Assembly (NCBI GenBank): GCA_003483565.1
Contig: DMYZ01000013.1
Coordinates: 1-23,943, forward strand
Origin: Prevotella sp.
Lineage (GTDB): Bacteria; Bacteroidota; Bacteroidia; Bacteroidales; Bacteroidaceae
Direction: 5' to 3'
Length of the DNA: 23,943 bases
Position 1 is the first letter of the stretch. Each line of letters opens with the position of its first letter. Below the pieces are notes generated by a model. That model ran no database searches. It was not told the origin of the DNA and saw nothing but the letters and a program-made list of their open reading frames with translations. Shown piece after piece: positions 1 to 7,356 of the stretch. Made by a program: the position numbers and the translations under genes.

Positions 1-2
1 TT

Positions 3-1115
3 GTGGGTGCCATTCTTGTGTTCTGTGGTGCATACAGCTTTATTTTTCTATGTCGTATTTTCCGGGAAATTATTGGAATTCATAAGTTAGATGCATGGCT
101 GTTAGGAGGTCTGACATACACTTTTGCCTATGTCATGGTGTCTGTGAGTGTGCCCGATCATTTCTCCTTGTCCATGTTTATGCTTATACTTACACTTTAT
201 GTGGCAGGCAAGGAGATGAAGGCAAGGAATCCTTTTACGAAATGGCAGACAATATTGTTCTTTTTCCTTACTGCTGGAATATCGCTTAATAATGGTATCA
301 AGGTGTTTTTAGCTAATCTTTTCGTTAACGGCAAGAAATTTTGGAAGCCGACTAATCTGTTTTTTGCTGTTATAATTCCTTCAGCTTTGATTTGGGGCGG
401 TGCCTGTCTGGAATGGAATCATTTCGAAAAGCCGAATTTTGTTGAACGTCAAAATGAAATTGCTGCAAAAGTAAAACAGCAGAATGATAAGATAGCTCAG
501 GCCTTTAAAGATACCACATCTGTGCGCGATACAGCTGTTGCCAGCGCCGATATCCGAAATTTAGTGATGCAGCAGGCTAAAGAAAGGAAAGAAAAAAATG
601 CGAAGAAACCTTGGAATTCTCATGTGGGAAAGCCTATGGCTAAAGGTGAGTTCGCTCAATGGACGGATATAACAACTCCACGTTGGGCAACGATAGTGGA
701 AAATCTTTTTGGAGAGTCAATCCAGTTCCATAAAGATTATCTTCTACAAGATGACTTGTCCACGCGACCGGTTATTGTCACCTATCATCATACTGCCAGT
801 TATATTATAGAAGGTCTAGTTGTCCTCTTATTCCTTTTTGGTATTGTCTGTGGTTGGAAGTCACGCTACTTGTGGCTGGCGATGAGCTTTTTCTTCTTTG
901 ATATGTTTATTCATCTTATCCTGGGCTTTGGTATTAATGAGGTGTATATCATGTCAGCGCACTGGCTTTTTATTTTGTCTGTTGCTATGGCATATCTCTT
1001 TAAAACCTTTGAGAACAAAAAGTGGATCATACCTGTAAGAATGTTAACTTTGGTTATAGCACTTTATCTGCTGGCATGGAACGGCATTCTTTATTCCGGT
1101 TATTTGCTTGGATAA
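3..1115 (+). CDS. Multi-pass membrane protein, DUF6080-like, 5'-truncated by the window edge
   Basis: Open from the first bases of the window to TAA at 1113-1115 (370 residues visible). The GTG at position 3 is almost certainly internal: the full-length paralogue at 2688-4034 has about 105 more N-terminal residues. The two proteins share the order of hydrophobic segments and several motifs: VPDHF, FVNGKK, GES-x-x-FHKDY and NE-x-YIM. I see roughly seven hydrophobic segments with a hydrophilic central stretch (about residues 145-215, rich in K, E, Q and A) that is longer here than in the paralogue. The family resembles what is annotated in Bacteroidales as DUF6080; its biochemical role is unknown to me. 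A function in glycan assembly is suggested only by the neighbouring glycosyltransferases. The downstream gene is convergent. Confidence 0.75.
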   Translation: MGAILVFCGAYSFIFLCRIFREIIGIHKLDAWLLGGLTYTFAYVMVSVSVPDHFSLSMFMLILTLYVAGKEMKARNPFTKWQTILFFFLTAGISLNNGIKVFLANLFVNGKKFWKPTNLFFAVIIPSALIWGGACLEWNHFEKPNFVERQNEIAAKVKQQNDKIAQAFKDTTSVRDTAVASADIRNLVMQQAKERKEKNAKKPWNSHVGKPMAKGEFAQWTDITTPRWATIVENLFGESIQFHKDYLLQDDLSTRPVIVTYHHTASYIIEGLVVLLFLFGIVCGWKSRYLWLAMSFFFFDMFIHLILGFGINEVYIMSAHWLFILSVAMAYLFKTFENKKWIIPVRMLTLVIALYLLAWNGILYSGYLLG

Positions 1116-1262
1116 GTGCAATCAAGAATGTTTATATTATATCTTCTGTAATTTGCATATTTTCAATCATCTTTATATGTTTTCCAAATATGCTAAAAAT
1201 GAGCTGGTGCATAATTCGCTACCCTATAGATAGTTACAAGCTTCGCTGCCTTTGTTCTTGAA

Positions 1263-1321
1263 AAAAGATATCTTTTATGGTGTATTCAGCCATGAAATAC
1301 AACGTATTTCATGGCTGAATA
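1263..1321. repeat. Perfect inverted repeat (18-bp arms) beside a second short palindrome
   Basis: Arms at 1283-1300 and 1304-1321 are exact reverse complements (core ATTCAGCCATGAAATAC) separated by only AAC. Just upstream, 1263-1276 is a 14-bp palindrome, AAAAGATATCTTTT. The long hairpin has no T-run immediately after it on either strand, so it is not a textbook intrinsic terminator. It lies between convergent genes and might cap or stabilise the 3' ends of either transcript, or be a protein site or a miniature repeat. The sequence shows the symmetry; the role is unknown. Confidence 0.8.
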
Positions 1322-1347
1322 GAGTCTGTTTGAAACTCTAATGCATC

Positions 1348-1380
1348 GTAAAAGAGGCCTTAAGGCATTTTACTTTTTTT
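1348..1380 (+). terminator. Probable intrinsic terminator of the first membrane-protein gene
   Basis: GTAAAA (1348-1353) pairs with TTTTAC (1368-1373) around an inner GCC-TTAA-GGC hairpin (1357-1366), with a small internal loop (GAG against A). Seven T residues follow at 1374-1380. It faces the forward-strand gene ending at 1115, 230 bp upstream. The hairpin is modest and interrupted, so the call is moderate. Confidence 0.45.
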
Positions 1381-1504
1381 GTATTTTTTGTTTTTATTCC
1401 TTTATTATGCCAAAAACATACTGTTGCATTTCCAGATTACAAAGTAGAAGAGATTTGTTTTTGAGCTGAAAATTTTACAAATAAAGGATTTGTTTATTTG
1501 CTTT

Positions 1505-2527
1505 TTATATATGTTTGTTTTTCCCCATCCATTTTAAAATCCTTTTGTATAGAGATTTGAAGATAACGGAGAAATTACCATATTTCAAGTTCAGAAAGAA
1601 TTCCTCAAACGACCGTCCCATTTTAATCCAGGGATGATTCCATCCCTGAGCACGATAGAAGTGGTCTTTAAAGGAAACATTCTCCATGACATATTTTGGA
1701 TGCTTTAAAGGAAATTCTACATCGAAGCGTTTCATCGTGAAAATCCTGCGTAGCCTTGAAGGCATAGTCTTCAAAGTAGAGAAGTGTGTGGAGTCGGTTG
1801 TTGCTCCTACATTATTGATCATATTTTTTGTAGGCATGATGGCAAGACCATGATTCATGAGCATACTAGCCCATAAAATGCTCTCATAAAACGGCTTGCC
1901 ACTTGCGGCATGGTCCGTACACATTTTCATGAAGTCCTTCCTATAGCCTCGTTCCTTGACAAGTGCTTCCAATTGGTTATGATAGAAACTATCCTTCATG
2001 AACCCGTAGTTGCCGTCCCATTGGTCGATGACCCTTTTCCATGAAGCCCATCCCCAGACAGACATAACAGACGTAAAGAAGTAATCATAAGGCACATCCG
2101 GTGTTATTTCATCGGTATTGAATCCTGCAACCATTGTGATGCGCGGGTCATTCTCATATCGGTCCAGCATCTCTTTGCAGAAAGGGAAGAATGTTTGTGA
2201 AGGGACATCATCATCTTCAAGTACCATTATTTTATCGGTAATTGAAAATGCCCACTTCTGTGAAATATATTCAGAAGGGTCACATCCATAATTCCTGGTC
2301 TGATAATTACGGTGGACGTTGCATTGCCAGTCGATATTCTCATCGTTCACAATTTTACGGCACGCTTCCATTCCCGTCAGATCCTGATTGTTTCTTGCTC
2401 CGTCCTGATAAAGAAAGAGTTGTGAGGGGCGTGCTTTCTTAACTTCATTGAAAACGAGTTGGAAAGTATCAGGGCGGTTGAAGAAAAGCATCAGTACTGC
2501 AATATCTGTCTTAGCGGGTTGTTTCAT
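1505..2527 (-). CDS. Nucleotide-diphospho-sugar glycosyltransferase (GT2-like / GNT-I-like fold)
   Basis: 340 residues. The N-terminus has the Rossmann-type opening of a GT-A enzyme (IAVLMLFFNRP, residues 9-19), then LFLYQDGA (37-44) and the metal/nucleotide-binding acidic cluster VLEDDDVPS (102-110). Downstream are a tryptophan-rich VWGWASWKRV acceptor-side motif and a conserved NNVGATTDSTHF stretch. This pattern matches proteins in Bacteroidales polysaccharide loci annotated as glycosyltransferase or, misleadingly, as hemolysin-activation/HlpA-like. It should transfer a sugar from a nucleotide donor at the cytoplasmic face; donor and acceptor cannot be read from sequence. It stands alone on the reverse strand between two paralogous membrane-protein genes, with a TATATTTG -7 element (2547-2554) about 20 bp before the ATG. 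Confidence 0.8.
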   Translation of the reverse strand: MKQPAKTDIAVLMLFFNRPDTFQLVFNEVKKARPSQLFLYQDGARNNQDLTGMEACRKIVNDENIDWQCNVHRNYQTRNYGCDPSEYISQKWAFSITDKIMVLEDDDVPSQTFFPFCKEMLDRYENDPRITMVAGFNTDEITPDVPYDYFFTSVMSVWGWASWKRVIDQWDGNYGFMKDSFYHNQLEALVKERGYRKDFMKMCTDHAASGKPFYESILWASMLMNHGLAIMPTKNMINNVGATTDSTHFSTLKTMPSRLRRIFTMKRFDVEFPLKHPKYVMENVSFKDHFYRAQGWNHPWIKMGRSFEEFFLNLKYGNFSVIFKSLYKRILKWMGKNKHI

Positions 2528-2546
2528 TCTATATTATTTTCTTATG

Positions 2547-2554
2547 CAAATATA
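2547..2554 (-). promoter_or_regulatory. Bacteroidetes -7 element for the reverse glycosyltransferase
   Basis: Read on the reverse strand this is TATATTTG, an exact TAnnTTTG match, 19 bp before the ATG at 2525-2527. No clear TTTG is visible at the -33 position. Confidence 0.5.
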
Positions 2555-2636
2555 ATATTTTATTTTGAGAAATAAGTTTTTCAGGAAGTACATTCTTCTA
2601 TTTTCAGTTTTCGGAGTCTGTTTCATAAATAATTTG

Positions 2637-2644
2637 TACTTTTG
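2637..2644 (+). promoter_or_regulatory. Bacteroidetes -7 element for the DUF6080-like gene
   Basis: TACTTTTG matches TAnnTTTG exactly and lies 43 bp before the ATG at 2688, implying a leader of about 35-40 nt. The -33 element is weak. Confidence 0.5.
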
Positions 2645-2687
2645 TCGTCGAATTTGAAAAAACGGGTGTTCAGCCCAAAAAGAAAAA

Positions 2688-4034
2688 ATGACGAATCCTT
2701 TTAAGATCTTTAAAATTAAGAAAGAAGAGCGGCTTTTTGCCATAATAGCCCTGTTGTTGTTTATATTCCTTAATGCTTTGACAATATGCAGTCATTGGAA
2801 TATCTATACAATGGGGGCTCATGGAGGATTTTGGACCATCTTTACCAAGCATTTCCTTATGTCTGGCTATGATTGCTGGACATGGATTATGGTTTCCGGT
2901 ATGAGGATACATTTTACAACGATCCGCCATCCACTGTATTTGTCCTTTCTGTATCCGCTGTATCTGCTTAACCATTGGCTGATTGGAGTCACGGGAGTGA
3001 ATTTCGCCGTCTTCATGGTTGCTGTCGTCCTGGTATTCTCAGCTTTCTATGCTGCTATTTTTACCTATCGCATCTTGCGGGAACTCCTGTCTTTGTCCCG
3101 TAATGATTCTATGTTGCTGGTTGCATTGCTGTTTTCTTTTGCAAATGTAATGCTTCCCGTTATGGTACCCGATCATTTCATTATATCAATGATGTTGCTT
3201 ACCATGACCATTTATATAGCAGGGAAGAAAATGATGAAGCGATGTTCCTTGGATAACTGGCAGTCGTTGCTTCTGATTTTCTTTACTTCAGGTATTGCTG
3301 CTTCAAATGGTGTGAAGATAATGTTGGCAGACTGGTTCGTTAATGGTAAAAAAGTGTTTCGTCCAAAGTTTATCCTGGTTGGTATCGTCTTCCCATTAAT
3401 AGCACTTTTGGCTATTCAGCAATATCAGTATCGTGCATTTGAAGTACCGCAGCAAGCTGTAATTGCCAAGATAGAAAAGAAGAATGCTGCAAAGATGAGT
3501 GTTAAGGATAAACAAGAATTGGGAAATCATCATAAATGGGTGTTAGCGCATCGGATGAAGTCTCCTGGAAACGGTTTTTTAACCTTGCTTGACTTTAATA
3601 CCCCTCGTATACCCGTTCTTGTTGAAGATTATTTAGGCGAGTCTTTTCTCTTTCACAAGGACTACGCTCTTGATGATGTCAATGTGAATCGCCCGCTGGC
3701 AGTTGCCTATCATGCGTGGTGGTGCTATGGCATTGAACTTTGTATAGTATTCCTTTTTATTGCCGGTGTGTGGCTGGGACGGAAAAATAAATTGATGCAG
3801 ATGCTCCTTTGCTGGTTTTCTTTTGATGTCTTTTTGAATTTCATTCTGGGTTTTGCTGTGAATGAAATTTATATTATGACCTCAGGGTGGGCATTTATCA
3901 TACCTGTTGCGATAGCATTTATATTGAAATCTCTGCCGGAAAAATATCATTTCCCTATGGAGAGTCTGCTGTTCTTCCTTACTTTGTTCTTATGGTGTTA
4001 CAATACCGGTATTATTATTCATCATCTTTATTAG
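2688..4034 (+). CDS. Multi-pass membrane protein, DUF6080-like (full-length paralogue)
   Basis: 448 residues starting MTNPFKIFKIKKEERLF, with a positively charged N-terminus before the first hydrophobic helix. About ten hydrophobic segments are visible. A hydrophilic, lysine-rich loop (about residues 262-300) is followed by GESFLFHKDY and NEIYIMTSGW, all shared with the truncated gene at 3-1115. The family is membrane-embedded and its reaction is unknown. The general layout (many helices, conserved charged loop) is compatible with a lipid-linked sugar transferase or polymerase-type protein, but I see no diagnostic motif for either, so this stays unassigned. Its stop overlaps the 3' end of the convergent licD-like gene by 20 bp. 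The ATG follows AAGAAAAA, with no Shine-Dalgarno, as usual in this phylum. Confidence 0.8.
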   Translation: MTNPFKIFKIKKEERLFAIIALLLFIFLNALTICSHWNIYTMGAHGGFWTIFTKHFLMSGYDCWTWIMVSGMRIHFTTIRHPLYLSFLYPLYLLNHWLIGVTGVNFAVFMVAVVLVFSAFYAAIFTYRILRELLSLSRNDSMLLVALLFSFANVMLPVMVPDHFIISMMLLTMTIYIAGKKMMKRCSLDNWQSLLLIFFTSGIAASNGVKIMLADWFVNGKKVFRPKFILVGIVFPLIALLAIQQYQYRAFEVPQQAVIAKIEKKNAAKMSVKDKQELGNHHKWVLAHRMKSPGNGFLTLLDFNTPRIPVLVEDYLGESFLFHKDYALDDVNVNRPLAVAYHAWWCYGIELCIVFLFIAGVWLGRKNKLMQMLLCWFSFDVFLNFILGFAVNEIYIMTSGWAFIIPVAIAFILKSLPEKYHFPMESLLFFLTLFLWCYNTGIIIHHLY

Positions 4035-4854
4035 CTCTTTGCGGGACAGAAGGCGTCAGCTGGGAGTGAATGTAAATAGAATGGATCTTCCGCTTTCCCA
4101 CAGGAGGAATTTCCATATAGTTGTGGTATAGATCCTTGAGATAAGCATCGGGATTATGAGGCCCCAGAAAGGAATACCCTTCAAACTCTATATCAGCAAC
4201 CGGGAAAATACTATCCTTACGGTGTTGTGTGCCGTATCCGTTAGTAACAGGCTCGTTGGAATAATAAGTATTTGTCGGTCTCAGGATGCATGCCATAGAC
4301 CAGATAATTCTATAGATGACGTATTTGAAACTGAACCAGAAAAATTCAGCAAAGGCTCTTATCGAGTAATAATGCTTGTGGTGTAAAATGGAATAGCACT
4401 TGGATATCCCCCGGGTGATTTTTTTTGTAAGGTTTCGGGAGATGCTGGGATAAGGAATCATGGGAAAAACATCAATATACAGACCTTTCTGATAATCAAC
4501 AGAAAAATCATCACTTTCCTCTACATAGAAAGAATTTAAGTCACGTACCTTGCTTATCGGTTCCTTGGTTGGTTCTTTCTCAGGCGTTTGCAGCATAAGA
4601 TGATCAGGAAATTCCTTTGGAGCTATTTGCTTGAATTTTTCCAGTCCTTCTGCTGTCATGGCAATATCAATGTCATCATCCCATGGAATGAACCCTTTAT
4701 GCCTTACAGCACCTAATATTGTGCCGCCATCGAGCCAATAATCAATATGATGTCTTCTGCAAATAGCATCTGTTTCTTTCAGGATATCTAATTGCTTCAA
4801 CTGGCATTTACGTAGTTGCTGTTTCTTATATTCTTCAAGATACTTATTTTCCAT
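4015..4854 (-). CDS. LicD-family phosphotransferase (nucleotidyltransferase fold)
   Basis: 279 residues with the complete LicD signature: YWLDGGTILGAVRHKGFIPW (residues 39-58) followed at once by the acidic metal site DDDID (59-63). Later come KGLYIDVFPM (123-132) and FEGYSFLGP (224-232). Characterised LicD-fold proteins move phosphocholine or polyol-phosphate from a CDP-activated donor onto a glycan; mammalian fukutin and FKRP use CDP-ribitol in this way. The gene is transcribed divergently from a CDP-polyol-type operon beginning 84 bp away, which points to that operon's product as the donor. That link is inferred. Phosphocholine transfer is the main alternative, but no choline kinase or choline cytidylyltransferase is in the window. 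Its last 20 bp overlap the convergent membrane-protein gene. Confidence 0.88.
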   Translation of the reverse strand: MENKYLEEYKKQQLRKCQLKQLDILKETDAICRRHHIDYWLDGGTILGAVRHKGFIPWDDDIDIAMTAEGLEKFKQIAPKEFPDHLMLQTPEKEPTKEPISKVRDLNSFYVEESDDFSVDYQKGLYIDVFPMIPYPSISRNLTKKITRGISKCYSILHHKHYYSIRAFAEFFWFSFKYVIYRIIWSMACILRPTNTYYSNEPVTNGYGTQHRKDSIFPVADIEFEGYSFLGPHNPDAYLKDLYHNYMEIPPVGKRKIHSIYIHSQLTPSVPQRANKDDE

Positions 4855-4873
4855 TTTCTTTTTATTGATGCAA

Positions 4874-4907
4874 CAAAGTTACGATTTATTTGGAAAAAAC
4901 AGGCAAA
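4874..4907 (-). promoter_or_regulatory. Promoter of the licD-like gene
   Basis: On the reverse strand TTTG (4904-4907) is followed after 22 bp by TAACTTTG (4874-4881), an exact -7 match; the spacing is slightly long. The ATG is at 4854, so the leader would be very short. It is back-to-back with the forward element at 4926-4933. Confidence 0.5.
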
Positions 4908-4925
4908 AATATTAGCATTTTGTTG

Positions 4926-4933
4926 TATCTTTG
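4926..4933 (+). promoter_or_regulatory. Bacteroidetes -7 element for the cytidylyltransferase operon
   Basis: TATCTTTG, an exact TAnnTTTG match, ends only five bases before the ATG at 4939. If used, transcription would start at or next to the start codon, giving a leaderless or nearly leaderless mRNA. No good -33 TTTG is present. Confidence 0.45.
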
Positions 4934-4938
4934 CCGCT

Positions 4939-5634
4939 ATGAATATAGCGATAATACTTTCGGGGGGTGTAGGATGCCGAATGGGAAAGAATACACCGAA
5001 GCAGTATCTAATGGTAGCAGGAAAACCGATTATAAGGTATTGTGTCGAAACATTCTGCAAGGATTCTCTTATTGATGAGATCGTTATCTGTCTTGCTGAG
5101 GAATGGAAAACTTTTGTACAAGAGACTTTGACGGATATTCTTACAGAAAAGCCTGTTTTGTACAGTGCGCCAGGCAGGACACGACAGCTTACGGTTTATA
5201 ATGCTTTGAAGATGCTAGCTGCCAGAGGTACCGGTGCTGAGGATATTGTAGTGATCCATGATGCTGCGCGCCCTTTGGTTTCCAGAAAGTTGATCGATGC
5301 TTGTCTTGAAGAAAACCGACATTGTGACGGCGTGCTTCCTGTGATACCAGTAAAGGATACGATTTATATGAGTAATGACGGCTCCCATATCAAGGCTCTG
5401 CTGGACAGAAATACCCTTTTTGCAGGGCAGGCTCCGGAGAGTTTCGTTTTCGGCAAATACCTCAAAATACATGATGACATGCCTGAGACTGAGATAGAAA
5501 AGATCAATGGTAGTTCTGAAATTGCACAGAAGTCTGGACTGGAAGTCCATCTTATACCAGGGGATAGTATGAATTTTAAAATTACTACACCTGATGATCT
5601 TTCCACATTCCAGACGATTATATTTGATCATTAA
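4939..5634 (+). CDS. IspD/TarI-family cytidylyltransferase, probably for a CDP-polyol
   Basis: 231 residues from the ATG at 4939. An in-frame ATG at 4816 would add 41 unconserved residues and run back into licD, so I reject it. IspD-fold motifs are clear: the CTP loop IILSGGVGCRMGKNTPKQY (5-23, with R14 and K21), VIHDAARP (105-112), LLDRNTLF (154-161) and NFKITTPDD (212-220). All IspD/TarI enzymes join CTP to a polyol phosphate. Two substrate-side motifs differ from housekeeping IspD: the usual QTPQ-x-F is QAPESF (164-169), and the TDxAS stretch reads INGSSE (189-194). The next genes encode a polyol-phosphate dehydrogenase and a pentulose-phosphate epimerase homologue, and a LicD protein is adjacent. 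I therefore favour CDP-pentitol synthesis (TarI-like) over the MEP pathway, without excluding a dual or MEP role. Confidence 0.85.
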   Translation: MNIAIILSGGVGCRMGKNTPKQYLMVAGKPIIRYCVETFCKDSLIDEIVICLAEEWKTFVQETLTDILTEKPVLYSAPGRTRQLTVYNALKMLAARGTGAEDIVVIHDAARPLVSRKLIDACLEENRHCDGVLPVIPVKDTIYMSNDGSHIKALLDRNTLFAGQAPESFVFGKYLKIHDDMPETEIEKINGSSEIAQKSGLEVHLIPGDSMNFKITTPDDLSTFQTIIFDH

Positions 5635-5642
5635 ATTGATAC

Positions 5643-6653
5643 ATGATGAAGGCTTTTGTTTTACATGCTGTTGGTGATCTTCGCTATGAAGATATAGATA
5701 TACCAGTCTTTCCCGGGAAAGACTGGGCGATTGTTAAAGTAAGGGCTGCAGGGATATGCAGTTCTGATATCCCACGTGTCTTTACGAAGGGTACTTATCA
5801 TTTTCCGACTATACCGGGGCATGAATTCTCCGGTGAAGTGTATCGTGTCGCCGATGAAGCTAATGCTTCTTGGATAGGAACGAAAGTAGGTGTTTTTCCA
5901 TTGATACCTTGTCGTGAATGTACTCAGTGTAAAGAGAGGCATTACGAAATGTGTGAGCATTATGATTATGTCGGCTCTCGTCGTGACGGCGGATGGGCTG
6001 AGTATGTGGCTGTACCTGTGTGGAATCTTGTGAAACTGCCTGATTCTTTCTCTTTTGAAAAGGCTGCCATGCTGGAACCTCTGGCTGTTGCTTTGCATGC
6101 GATAAAGCGTGGACCGGTTCGCCAGGGTGACAATGTGGCTATTATCGGTACTGGCATGATCGGTATCAGTGCGGCTCAATGGGCTAAAGCTCTTGGTGCC
6201 GGAAAGGTCACAGTGATCGGGAGAAATGAAGCAAAGCGTGAGCTTGTTGAAAAAAGCGGTGTCGCCTATGCTACAGACATAAAGAATACTTATGATTTTG
6301 TATTGGAAGCTGTTGGCAATCCTTCTTCTGTTGAGCAGGCGATAGCTGCAGTTGCACCTGGAGGAAGACTGATGCTAATGGGTAATCCTTCGGGGGATAT
6401 TATGCTGAAGCAGGATGTATATTGGAGAATATTGCGTAAACAGCTGACTTTGAAGGGCACGTGGAATTCATCTTATGATGGTCAGAATCCTTCAGACTGG
6501 ACAGATGCCGTGGATGCAATTGATAAGGGGAAAATACATTTGCAAAATCTAGTTTCTCACAGGTTCTCCCAAAGTGAATTGCAGAAAGGACTGCAATTGA
6601 TGTGGGAGCACAGGGAACCGTATTGTAAGGTAATGACTTTGTGGAACGATTAA
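5643..6653 (+). CDS. Zinc-dependent polyol-phosphate dehydrogenase (TarJ/GatD-like MDR)
   Basis: 336 residues, starting at ATG 5643 (an alternative ATG is at 5646), eight bases after the preceding stop. It is a medium-chain dehydrogenase: catalytic zinc ligands C39 (GICSSD) and H60-E61 (GHEF), structural zinc cysteines C90, C93, C96 and C104, LEP at 144-146, and the nucleotide-binding GTGMIG at 169-174. The segment YDYVGSRRDGGWAEY (107-121) closely resembles galactitol-1-phosphate dehydrogenase; the family also includes ribulose-5-phosphate reductases (TarJ). In this setting the likely direction is reduction of a ketose phosphate to a polyol phosphate, which the upstream cytidylyltransferase would activate. 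Whether the substrate is a pentulose or hexulose phosphate cannot be decided from sequence. Confidence 0.85.
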   Translation: MMKAFVLHAVGDLRYEDIDIPVFPGKDWAIVKVRAAGICSSDIPRVFTKGTYHFPTIPGHEFSGEVYRVADEANASWIGTKVGVFPLIPCRECTQCKERHYEMCEHYDYVGSRRDGGWAEYVAVPVWNLVKLPDSFSFEKAAMLEPLAVALHAIKRGPVRQGDNVAIIGTGMIGISAAQWAKALGAGKVTVIGRNEAKRELVEKSGVAYATDIKNTYDFVLEAVGNPSSVEQAIAAVAPGGRLMLMGNPSGDIMLKQDVYWRILRKQLTLKGTWNSSYDGQNPSDWTDAVDAIDKGKIHLQNLVSHRFSQSELQKGLQLMWEHREPYCKVMTLWND

Positions 6654-6654
6654 A

Positions 6655-7335
6655 ATGATGACTATGCATAAGAGTGAAATATCTGCATCGATGATGTGCT
6701 CTGATCTTGTTGATTTAAAAGAGACTCTCCGAATCTTTGAGGAGGAGAAAATAGAGCATCTTCATATTGATATGATGGATGGAACATTTGTACCTAACTT
6801 TGGACTTGGTGTAGATTATATCCGTGGTCTTCGTGAATTGACGGATATTCCTTTAGACCTCCACATGATGATCAAGGATCCTGAATATAAGTTACAATGG
6901 ATAGGAATCAAATCAACGGATATTGTAAGTATTCATTATGAAAGTACTTATCAGGTACAGAGGGCACTCGACTGGCTTGAACCTTATCATTGCAAGCGCT
7001 TCCTTGCCATTAATCCTGCGACCCCTGTCAATGCTCTGGAGGAAGTACTTGATTATATTGATGGAATAAATTTGCTTATGGTCAATCCGGGATTTGCAGG
7101 ACAGAAAATGGTACCTAGCACAATTCACAAGGCTGCAAAAGTGAAAAACTTACTGGAGCATGAACATCATGAGGACATCCTTGTGGAAGTCGATGGAAAT
7201 ATCACTCCTGAACATGGACGGATATTGCGAAGCCTTGGTGCTAGTCTGTTTGTAGGTGGTACCTCTGCCATATTTCGTGGTACCATCTCTGATTATAAAA
7301 AGAATATCAGAATTTTCAGAGAGAACATCAAATAA
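6655..7335 (+). CDS. Ribulose-phosphate 3-epimerase family protein (RPE/AlsE-like)
   Basis: 226 residues if started at ATG 6655, one base after the previous stop; ATGs at 6658 and 6664 are also possible and only trim the N-terminus. It is a TIM-barrel epimerase with the metal and acid/base residues H37 and D39 (HIDMMDG), H70 (LHMM) and D180 (VEVDGN), plus the phosphate-side motifs VNPGFAGQ (143-150) and GTSAIF (202-207). The start SASMMCSDL is closer to allulose-6-phosphate epimerase (AlsE) than to many housekeeping RPEs. It would interconvert C3 epimers of a ketose phosphate, for example xylulose-5-P and ribulose-5-P, feeding the dehydrogenase before it in the operon. A dedicated copy here suggests that precursor choice is built into the cassette. 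Its end is 21 bp from the convergent GT2 gene. Confidence 0.83.
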   Translation: MMTMHKSEISASMMCSDLVDLKETLRIFEEEKIEHLHIDMMDGTFVPNFGLGVDYIRGLRELTDIPLDLHMMIKDPEYKLQWIGIKSTDIVSIHYESTYQVQRALDWLEPYHCKRFLAINPATPVNALEEVLDYIDGINLLMVNPGFAGQKMVPSTIHKAAKVKNLLEHEHHEDILVEVDGNITPEHGRILRSLGASLFVGGTSAIFRGTISDYKKNIRIFRENIK

Positions 7336-7356
7336 CTATATTGTATTTATCAGATA

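Larger units (their letters stand above)
1116..1504. other. 389-bp intergenic region between convergent genes
   Basis: No convincing coding sequence. A 79-codon reading frame (1022-1261) overlaps the end of the membrane gene in another frame and has no family resemblance. The stretch holds the perfect inverted repeat at 1283-1321, a terminator-like hairpin at 1348-1380, and AT-rich sequence with nothing else recognisable from 1388 to 1504. Confidence 0.6.

Noticed and set aside
1283..1321. Insertion-sequence end or invertible promoter
   Set aside because: No transposase, target-site duplication, matching distant copy or promoter element beside the palindrome within the window.
2534..2975. 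Reverse frames of 69 and 101 codons across the start of the DUF6080-like gene
   Set aside because: They overlap the promoter region and a convincing forward gene and show no recognisable protein pattern.
4816..4938. Upstream in-frame extension of the cytidylyltransferase
   Set aside because: Adds 41 hydrophobic, unconserved residues, overlaps the licD start and includes both divergent promoters. The family's N-terminal CTP loop begins right after the ATG at 4939.
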